Origin: JANNFX01 sp031380225
GTDB taxonomy: Bacteria > Pseudomonadota > Alphaproteobacteria > Rhizobiales > Hyphomicrobiaceae
DNA: 5,638 nucleotides
Direction of reading: 5' to 3'
Assembly: GCA_031380225.1 (NCBI GenBank)
Contig: JANNFX010000208.1
Coordinates: forward strand, 1 to 5,638
A program made the position numbers and the translations under genes. Numbering within the stretch: the first letter of the stretch is position 1; each line of letters begins with the position of its first letter. Below, in pieces: positions 1 to 4,628 of the stretch. A model generated the notes under the pieces. That model was given only the letters and a program-made list of their open reading frames with translations, did not search any database and had not been told where the DNA came from.

Positions 1-53
1 CCGCTAGGCTGGTCGCTGAATTGTGGCAGAGCATACTAAGTCATTGAAACCTT

Positions 54-128
54 TGGTGCCGACTGCAGGATTTGAACCTGCGACCCCCTGATTACAAATC
101 AGGTGCACTACCACTGTGCTAAGTCGGC
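54..128 (-). tRNA. tRNA-Thr (anticodon UGU), CCA encoded
   Basis: Reading the minus strand, a full cloverleaf can be drawn. The acceptor stem GCCGACT/AGTCGGC (122-128 with 58-64) is 7 bp and perfect. The D stem is GCAC/GTGC with loop AGTGGTA. The anticodon stem is CCTGA/TCAGG with loop TTTGTAA, giving anticodon TGT, which reads ACA threonine codons. The T stem is GCAGG/CCTGC with loop TTCAAAT. The discriminator base is A and the 3' CCA is encoded at 54-56. The mature length is 75 nt including CCA. The D stem carries an A-U pair where bacterial tRNAs commonly have U-A (GCUC/GAGC); both sides are changed, so pairing is kept and the gene looks functional. It is transcribed away from the RTX gene. 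No other tRNA or rRNA is visible in the 53 nt downstream of it. Confidence 0.97.
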
Positions 129-161
129 TGACCGGGGCAAATTGGGCCTTGTGCGCCGCCA

Positions 162-185
162 CGCGACGCGTCGCGATGTCATCGC
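162..185. repeat. Two overlapping perfect inverted repeats
   Basis: CGCGACGCGTCGCG at 162-175 is a perfect 14-bp palindrome. Overlapping its right end, GCGATG-T-CATCGC at 173-185 is a perfect 6-1-6 inverted repeat; the two share GCG at 173-175. They lie 34-57 bp from the 5' end of the tRNA, in what would be its transcribed leader if the promoter proposed at 184-211 is right. Possible roles are a DNA operator for a dimeric regulator or a leader hairpin that helps 5' processing. The sequence alone cannot choose between them. GC-rich DNA makes short palindromes more likely by chance, but two adjoining perfect ones are still notable. Confidence 0.6.
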
Positions 186-211
186 TTTAGCCGATATTTG
201 AGGCTTGGCAA
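184..211 (-). promoter_or_regulatory. Candidate promoter of tRNA-Thr
   Basis: On the minus strand TTGCCA (206-211) matches the sigma-70 -35 consensus at 5 of 6 positions. It is followed, after 16 nt, by TAAAGC (184-189), a weak -10 box. The bases after the -10 box are GC-rich, as is common for stringently controlled stable RNA promoters. Transcription would start near 176-178 and give a leader of roughly 50 nt containing the palindromes. The -10 match is poor, so this is only a candidate. Confidence 0.3.
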
Positions 212-346
212 GGGGCTTACGGCCAAATTGGTACGGCCGCATTGGAACATTCTGACCCGGTGGCCGCCGTCAGCCCAATTTCTCACCAATTCCTTAACTG
301 CGGTTCAACACCTTGGCGTTACGATCAACCCAGATCATTCGCACGC

Positions 347-352
347 GAGGGA
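347..352 (+). promoter_or_regulatory. Shine-Dalgarno sequence of the RTX gene, decides a GTG start
   Basis: GAGGGA lies 6 nt before the in-frame GTG at 359. The possible upstream TTG start (242) has no comparable site, and no in-frame ATG exists between them, so this site selects the GTG. Confidence 0.7.
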
Positions 353-358
353 ACTGCC

Positions 359-1366
359 GTGGCTGCCACTGTTAAAAAAAAGTCACTGACAGAATCTGAT
401 CCGAATATCGATACCGGCCCGTGGTTGGCCGGAGAAGACGCGAGTGACTTCACTCCCGGCACCGACATTGATCCATCAGTAGGCTCAAACACTGATGCAG
501 CGGCCAATGTGTGGGCAACCGTCTCCGGCACAGCGGACGACGATGTTATTGTGGCCGGCTGCAACGGTGACTACTCGGGCAACAGCGGTGACGATCACTT
601 CTATGCTCAGGTCTCGATGGCCGGAAATTTCGATGGTGGCAGTGGGTACGACACCCTGTTCCTTAATCGCACGTCAGAAGAATTCATTATTGGGTCAAGC
701 TACCAAAACCACGCTGACGGGTTCACTATTGCGAGCTATGATTCTGATCTTGAGATGCAAGTCGAAATCCGCAATTTTGAGCGCGTCGTCTTCAGCGACG
801 GCTCGATTGTCACTTTAAATCATCTGGAGACGTCGCGCGGCACCGCCCTTGGAGACGTGATCCTATCGAACGGTCTAGTCTACGGCCTTGGAGGTGACGA
901 CTTCATATTTGGGCGCGAAGCCGAGATCGTCTATTCTGCGGATGGCGCTAACTTTGACTTCGCCGGCGGCATAGACCTGATCTACGGCGGTATCGGTGAT
1001 GATTTTATCGACGGCGGCACCGGACATGACTGGATTGATGGCGGCGCCGGAAACGACAGGTTGTTTGGTAATGCCGGATCAACACTGCTCGGCGGCGATG
1101 GCAATGACAAGTTCTTCGGCCGCGGGGCCAACATGACGGGCGGAACAGGCTCTGATGTTTTTTATGCCGACACCGGTAACTCAGTCATTACTGACTTCAC
1201 GCTTGGCCGTGACCAGGTCGTTGTCATGCTCAGCAACAGCTTTGATATCAAGCAGGTGGGCAGCGACGCGGTGATTACTTTCGACTTTGGCGAAGTCGTT
1301 CTGAAAAACGTCGTTGCGAACCAGCTCAGTAGCCACGACGTCATTTTCGGCGACCCCTGGTTATAA
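359..1366 (+). CDS. RTX-type calcium-binding protein, probable type I secretion substrate
   Basis: With the GTG start the protein has 335 residues and no Sec signal peptide, as expected for type I secreted RTX proteins. After a lysine patch (residues 5-8) and an acidic, low-complexity segment rich in D, T, S and P (about 10-55), a first group of RTX-like turns occupies about 56-101 (SGTADDDVIVAG, GNSGDDHFYA, GGSGYDTLF). Residues about 102-155 form the beta-type linker often found between RTX blocks, ending NFERVVFSDGSIVTL. A second block follows: GLGGDDFIFG at 176-185 and consecutive GGxGxDxUx nonapeptides at 202-254 (GGIGDDFIDGGTGHDWIDG, GGAGNDRLFG, GGDGNDKFFG), then GGTGSDVFYA at about 261. 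The tail begins ITDFTLGRDQVVV (277-289), a module typical before the C-terminal secretion signal. Such repeats bind Ca2+ in a parallel beta-roll and fold outside the cell. No protease, lipase, lyase or adhesin domain is visible, and no transporter gene lies in the window. The role is therefore unknown; a surface or matrix function is an inference from the glycan genes downstream. Confidence 0.88.
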   Translation: MAATVKKKSLTESDPNIDTGPWLAGEDASDFTPGTDIDPSVGSNTDAAANVWATVSGTADDDVIVAGCNGDYSGNSGDDHFYAQVSMAGNFDGGSGYDTLFLNRTSEEFIIGSSYQNHADGFTIASYDSDLEMQVEIRNFERVVFSDGSIVTLNHLETSRGTALGDVILSNGLVYGLGGDDFIFGREAEIVYSADGANFDFAGGIDLIYGGIGDDFIDGGTGHDWIDGGAGNDRLFGNAGSTLLGGDGNDKFFGRGANMTGGTGSDVFYADTGNSVITDFTLGRDQVVVMLSNSFDIKQVGSDAVITFDFGEVVLKNVVANQLSSHDVIFGDPWL

Positions 1367-1747
1367 CCGAACACCAACCAACACCGGTCGCTGCATGACA
1401 TCAGGGATTTCAGGGGACCTCGTTGGCACAACAATGCCGCCGTGACTAGTCCGGTGGACGGCAACAGCGCTGCGCGCGGACCTGGGCATGTGGAACCCGC
1501 GACGCGCCAGTCTCGGTCAGCACTGAGCCCAATGTTTGTTGGCCTGGCGTGTAGGCTGTCGCCGGGCCGCCCCGCCTTTGGCGCGATCGTCGCATATCTG
1601 TGGCAATGACGGTCATGATGGCCCCTCGAAGAGCCGGAAAACCAGCGTATACAGCCTGACGCGGCACGTTGGCCCTGTTCTGGAATAGAGCACGGCCGCG
1701 GTTGGCGGCTCTGGCCGTGCCGAATTGGATCGACTGAAACGAGGCTG
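1367..1747. other. 381-nt intergenic region without a convincing gene
   Basis: No open frame here has protein-like composition together with a ribosome binding site. The frame of the RTX gene happens to stay open for 80 codons past its TAA stop, up to TGA at 1607-1609, but its translation is arginine- and proline-rich and unlike RTX protein. Minus-strand frames are arginine-rich shadows. Small symmetric elements are present: GGTTATAACC around the RTX stop (1359-1368), ATGAC-G-GTCAT (1606-1616), and the hairpin at 1690-1720. No stem followed by a T-run marks the end of the RTX transcript. The promoter of the flippase operon probably lies here, but I could not identify it. Confidence 0.6.
1690..1720 (+). 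repeat. 8-bp inverted repeat upstream of the flippase gene
   Basis: GCACGGCC (1690-1697) and GGCCGTGC (1713-1720) form a perfect 8-bp stem with a 15-nt loop. An alternative inner stem GCCGC/GCGGC (1695-1699 with 1705-1709) with a GGTTG loop competes with the inner half of it. The structure ends 27 nt before the flippase ATG and has no T-run after it, so an intrinsic terminator is unlikely. It may be a 5'-UTR structure of the flippase operon or a stem at the end of the upstream transcript. Confidence 0.5.
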
Positions 1748-3220
1748 ATGCTTTACCGGCAAACACTGTTGTATCTTCCAGCTCAGGTGCTTGGGCCGGT
1801 GTTTACGCTGATCGCCATGGTGGCGTGGACGCACGTCTTGCCGCCGGCTGAAATGGGCGCGTTTGCGCTGCTGACCGCGGCGCAGGAACTGCTGTTTCTG
1901 GTGACGCTGTCGTGGTTCAGCCTTTACACGACCCGCTATTACGACAGCAAAGCGACCGCCGCGGCGGAACCCGGCGGCACTGCATCTACGACCGGCCGCG
2001 AGGCATTTCTCAATACCGAAATGGCTGTGCTGATCGTGTGCTCGGCGGTATCGATTGCCGGTGTCGCGCTCATGCCGCTCGTTGTGCACATGACGTGGTC
2101 GCCAGCGCTGTTCGCACTCGCCATTGTTTACACGATCGGCCGCAATCTGGCGACGCATTTGAGCGACCGCGCACGCACTGAACAAGACGCGTTCAGTTAC
2201 ACTGTGCTGCAAGCGTTCTGGCCAGTGCTCGGGCTGCCACTGGGTTGGATCGCGGTCAAAGCCTTTGGCGCCACGGCGGCCATGGTTCTACTTGGCTACA
2301 CGGTGGCACAAACAATTGGCCTCGTCATTGCTGGCACGCGGCTCGGCTTCGGACATCACCCGATGCGGGTCTCGCGCACGATGCTGGCGGGCGCCGTCAA
2401 GTATGGCTTGCCGCTAATGATCGGCGGATCATTGGTGTGGGTCGCCAACAACGGTCTCAGATTTATCATCGATTTCTTTCGCGGACCAGAAGCGGTCGGC
2501 CTAGTCACGGTTGGTTGGGGTCTCGGCATTCGGGCTGCAGGATTTGCCGGCATGATGGTTGCCGTCGCTGGCTTCCCGTTGGCTCTGAGACGAATGCGCG
2601 ATGAAGGCATGGCGAGTGGCGAAGCGCAACTGGTGCGGAATGGCGCTCTGCTGTTGGCGACGCTTGCACCTGCCACCGCCGGCCTATGGGCGATTTCAAA
2701 GCCGTTGATCGAATTAACCGTCGCGCCCGAATATCGCGAATTGACCATCACCGTGTTGCCGCTCGCCCTGTTGGCCGGTGCTTTCCGCAACTATCGCCAG
2801 CACTTTGCGCAACACATTTTTTTGCTGCATGAAAAACCCGAAATTCCAGTTTACAACGACATCTGGGACGCGATTGGAACTATGACCGGCGCGCTCATCG
2901 GCTTATGGGTTGGTGGATTGGCGGGCGCAGTTGCGGGTGCCATGATCGGCGCTTTCATAGGCTTGGCGGCCACTATTGCGCGAGCCTGGCGCGACTATCA
3001 TTTCGGCCTGCCTGTAGCGGATCTGTTACGCATCGGTGGCGCAACAATAGCGATGATGCTGTCGGTTCACATGTTCGCACCCGCCGCAACTGTCATATCA
3101 CTGATTGCCGCGGTGATCATTGGCGGCATTGTTTATGCAGCCGCACTTGCCGCTACCTATCCCGACGAAGCCCGCCGCGTTCTCTGCAGCTTCAAAACCC
3201 GGATGGCACACGTTGGTTAA
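1748..3220 (+). CDS. Polysaccharide flippase (Wzx-like, MOP superfamily)
   Basis: This 490-residue integral membrane protein resembles oligosaccharide flippases of the polysaccharide biosynthesis/MATE-like group, which move lipid-linked glycan units across the inner membrane. Its length suits the family (about 400-500 residues). By eye there are about 12 to 13 hydrophobic segments, near residues 9-28, 36-60, 91-113, 119-135, 152-171, 174-196, 213-236, 246-275, 298-320, 331-355, 376-410 (possibly two), 427-446 and 448-470, with charged loops such as RRMRDEG between them. The opening MLYRQTLLYLPAQVLGPVF is the usual amphipathic start leading into helix 1, which supports ATG 1748 even though the only Shine-Dalgarno-like GAGG (1741-1744) is just 3 nt away. 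Residues 381-405 form a strict glycine zipper. A glycosyltransferase starts 28 nt downstream on the same strand, so the two are very likely co-transcribed. The exact substrate cannot be read; teichoic-acid-type or other MOP exporters are less likely alternatives. Confidence 0.85.
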   Translation: MLYRQTLLYLPAQVLGPVFTLIAMVAWTHVLPPAEMGAFALLTAAQELLFLVTLSWFSLYTTRYYDSKATAAAEPGGTASTTGREAFLNTEMAVLIVCSAVSIAGVALMPLVVHMTWSPALFALAIVYTIGRNLATHLSDRARTEQDAFSYTVLQAFWPVLGLPLGWIAVKAFGATAAMVLLGYTVAQTIGLVIAGTRLGFGHHPMRVSRTMLAGAVKYGLPLMIGGSLVWVANNGLRFIIDFFRGPEAVGLVTVGWGLGIRAAGFAGMMVAVAGFPLALRRMRDEGMASGEAQLVRNGALLLATLAPATAGLWAISKPLIELTVAPEYRELTITVLPLALLAGAFRNYRQHFAQHIFLLHEKPEIPVYNDIWDAIGTMTGALIGLWVGGLAGAVAGAMIGAFIGLAATIARAWRDYHFGLPVADLLRIGGATIAMMLSVHMFAPAATVISLIAAVIIGGIVYAAALAATYPDEARRVLCSFKTRMAHVG

Positions 3221-3248
3221 TCCCCCTCAAGCATCAGAAAGTTCGCCC

Positions 3249-4493
3249 ATGCAGCATCGACTTTGCGTCATCCATGCTTTTGACTTGCGCGGCGCAAAGG
3301 TCGGTGGGCTGGAAACCTTCGTCCGCGACATGGCGGCCTTCATCCCCGATGATTTTTCTTTCCTAATGATTGGCGTCGATGCGACCGGACAGCTTGAACT
3401 CGGCAAAGTGACGACTCAGACATTTCGCGGACGTACTTTTGAATTTTTACCTGTGCTGCACTATTCCGACGAGGCAGCGCGCGAAGCTGCAACGTCCGTT
3501 AGGCAGTCGATCACATTTCAATTCATGAAGGGGCTGATCAAGTATCGCGCTGCCGTACGCCAGACCCTCCGCGAGCGTCCGGCCAGTGTTGATTTGCAGC
3601 GCGTTGAGTTTGCGACCTACGTCAAAGCACTTGGCATTCCGTTCACACAGATGCTGCATGGCGAAGGCGCGCCGAAATTGCAGATGGATAGTCTCTTGAA
3701 AAGTTATCGCTACGTCCACAACATCAATGAGCGTCTCGCCGTGATGGCTTGTGACAAGTTTTTGTGCGTGAATCCGATCATCACTGAGCGCATTCAGGGC
3801 ATCTATCCGCGCCACGCGCAGAAGATTGATACGCTTTCGACTTGGGTCGACACCAAAACATTCGCGCCTAAGCCGTTTTCGAACGACGGGCGCTTTGGGG
3901 TTGCCTTTGCCGGGCGTCTCGATCTCTTCAAGGTCCCATCGCTGATGTTCAAGACCATGCAGCGGTTGCGCGAAAAGGCCGGCGGTGGTGTTGAATTCCA
4001 TTACATGGGGACCAGTGATCCTTACCGCTTCGCCGAATTCAAACAGATCGAGGACATCACCACCCTGCACGGCTTTAAGAGCGCAACGGGCGTCGCGGCT
4101 GTGCTCGGCAATGCGCACGCAGGTATTTTGACATCTGAGTTCGAAGGCATGCCGTTTTCAGTTCTGGAAACGCTTGGATGCGGCCGCCCGGTTTGCGCCA
4201 TCCATCTGCCACAACTTGAAACGGTCATTAAGCCCGGTCTCAGCGGAGCGCTAGTTGCGCGCTCTGACAACGCGGACGATATGGCGGATCGTTTATCAGA
4301 CGCGTTCATGGACATGCGCGCGAAAATTACTGAAGGCACGATCACGCCTGAAGGTGTGGCTTCAGCCATCAGCGAGTTCACGCCCGAGCGCCAACTCGCG
4401 AAATGCTATGACAATCATCGCAAGCTGCAGGTGGCAAAATACGGTGCCCGCCGAAAGGCCAACCCATCCATGCAGTCTGCTGGCAATAGCTAG
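3249..4493 (+). CDS. GT4-type glycosyltransferase (GT-B fold)
   Basis: The protein has 414 residues from ATG 3249, a usual length for GT4 enzymes, which transfer a sugar from a nucleotide-sugar donor with retention of configuration. The N-terminal Rossmann-like half begins RLCVIHAFDLRGAKVGGLET (4-23) with the glycine loop GGLETFV (19-25). HGEG is at about 137-140, and a segment ending STWVDTKTFAP (about 197-207) leads into the linker. The C-terminal donor-binding half starts GVAFAGRLDLFKV (217-229), carrying the G-R and K expected to contact the donor phosphates. It has the EX7E motif in EFEGMPFSVLETLGCGRPV, with Glu299 and Glu307. There is no signal peptide or membrane helix, so it acts in the cytoplasm or at the inner membrane face. 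The frame is open further upstream into the flippase gene, but the fold begins at MQHRLCVIHAF and a weak AGAAAG (3236-3241) lies 7 nt before this ATG. It most likely builds the glycan moved by the flippase. Donor and acceptor are not predictable from sequence alone. Confidence 0.88.
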   Translation: MQHRLCVIHAFDLRGAKVGGLETFVRDMAAFIPDDFSFLMIGVDATGQLELGKVTTQTFRGRTFEFLPVLHYSDEAAREAATSVRQSITFQFMKGLIKYRAAVRQTLRERPASVDLQRVEFATYVKALGIPFTQMLHGEGAPKLQMDSLLKSYRYVHNINERLAVMACDKFLCVNPIITERIQGIYPRHAQKIDTLSTWVDTKTFAPKPFSNDGRFGVAFAGRLDLFKVPSLMFKTMQRLREKAGGGVEFHYMGTSDPYRFAEFKQIEDITTLHGFKSATGVAAVLGNAHAGILTSEFEGMPFSVLETLGCGRPVCAIHLPQLETVIKPGLSGALVARSDNADDMADRLSDAFMDMRAKITEGTITPEGVASAISEFTPERQLAKCYDNHRKLQVAKYGARRKANPSMQSAGNS

Positions 4494-4502
4494 AACTTCG
4501 TG

Positions 4503-4539
4503 AGAACGGCGTTCTGACGCGCGGCCTCTCAGCCGCGTG
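4503..4539 (+). terminator. Tandem hairpins, possible end of the flippase-glycosyltransferase operon
   Basis: AGAAC (4503-4507) pairs with GTTCT (4511-4515) across a 3-nt loop. A second, stronger stem pairs 4518-4525 (CGCGCGGC) with 4532-4539 (GCCGCGTG), 8 bp with one G-U, around the loop CTCTCA. The hairpins start 9 nt after the TAG stop. No T-run follows (the next bases are CCCCC), so they do not form a classical intrinsic terminator. They could mark a factor-dependent end or protect the mRNA 3' end. Confidence 0.4.
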
Positions 4540-4618
4540 CCCCCATGGCCGGTTGCGCACCGATAGAGGGGTGCCCTAAACGGGTATCGAATAGATTTTC
4601 ATTCGCATTATTGGCACC

Positions 4619-4622
4619 GGAG
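4619..4622 (+). promoter_or_regulatory. Shine-Dalgarno sequence of the depolymerase gene
   Basis: GGAG lies 6 nt before ATG 4629. It favours this start over the in-frame ATG at 4641; both leave an intact lipoprotein signal peptide. Confidence 0.75.
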
Positions 4623-4628
4623 AATTGA

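Larger units (their letters stand above)
129..358. other. Divergent intergenic region between tRNA-Thr and the RTX gene
   Basis: This 230-nt stretch separates two divergently transcribed genes and must hold the promoter of at least the tRNA. It contains the nested inverted repeats at 162-185, a candidate minus-strand promoter at 184-211 and a 7-bp direct repeat TACGGCC (218-224 and 232-238, start to start 14 bp). The RTX reading frame stays open back to about 242, but the extra residues resemble no signal or domain and precede a good ribosome binding site, so I treat them as untranslated. I could not pick a convincing sigma-70 promoter for the RTX gene. Confidence 0.6.
4494..4628. other. Intergenic region with operon end and depolymerase leader
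   Basis: The 135 nt hold two hairpins just after the glycosyltransferase stop, then a more AT-rich stretch (about 4578-4612) and a good Shine-Dalgarno sequence for the next gene. The AT-rich stretch is where a promoter for the depolymerase would be expected, but no pair of -35 and -10 boxes stands out. Confidence 0.5.

Noticed and set aside
54..128. tRNA gene as an integration site for a genomic island
   Set aside because: I saw no repeat of the tRNA 3' end elsewhere in the window and no integrase gene.
242..358. Upstream extension of the RTX protein from TTG 242
   Set aside because: The extra 39 residues show no signal peptide or RTX character, and a good Shine-Dalgarno sequence at 347-352 points to GTG 359 instead.
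1367..1609. Open frame continuing 80 codons in the RTX frame after its TAA stop
   Set aside because: The translation is arginine/proline-rich with no RTX or secretion-tail character. Stop codons are scarce in GC-rich DNA, so this can arise by chance. The RTX tail already looks complete before the stop.
1532..1609. Small ORF MFVGLACRLSPGRPAF..., a possible 25-residue peptide
   Set aside because: It has no clear ribosome binding site and nothing beyond chance to support it.
1446..2212. Long minus-strand frames overlapping the gap and the start of the flippase
   Set aside because: Both are very rich in arginine, histidine and glutamine, which is typical of the antisense of GC-rich coding DNA. 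One lies opposite the clearly real flippase.
3120..3248. Earlier start for the glycosyltransferase inside the flippase gene
   Set aside because: The added residues are a proline/alanine-rich shadow of the flippase C-terminus. The fold begins at ATG 3249.
3447..4118. 223-residue minus-strand frame opposite the glycosyltransferase
   Set aside because: It is antisense to a gene with clear GT4 motifs and shows no recognisable domain of its own.
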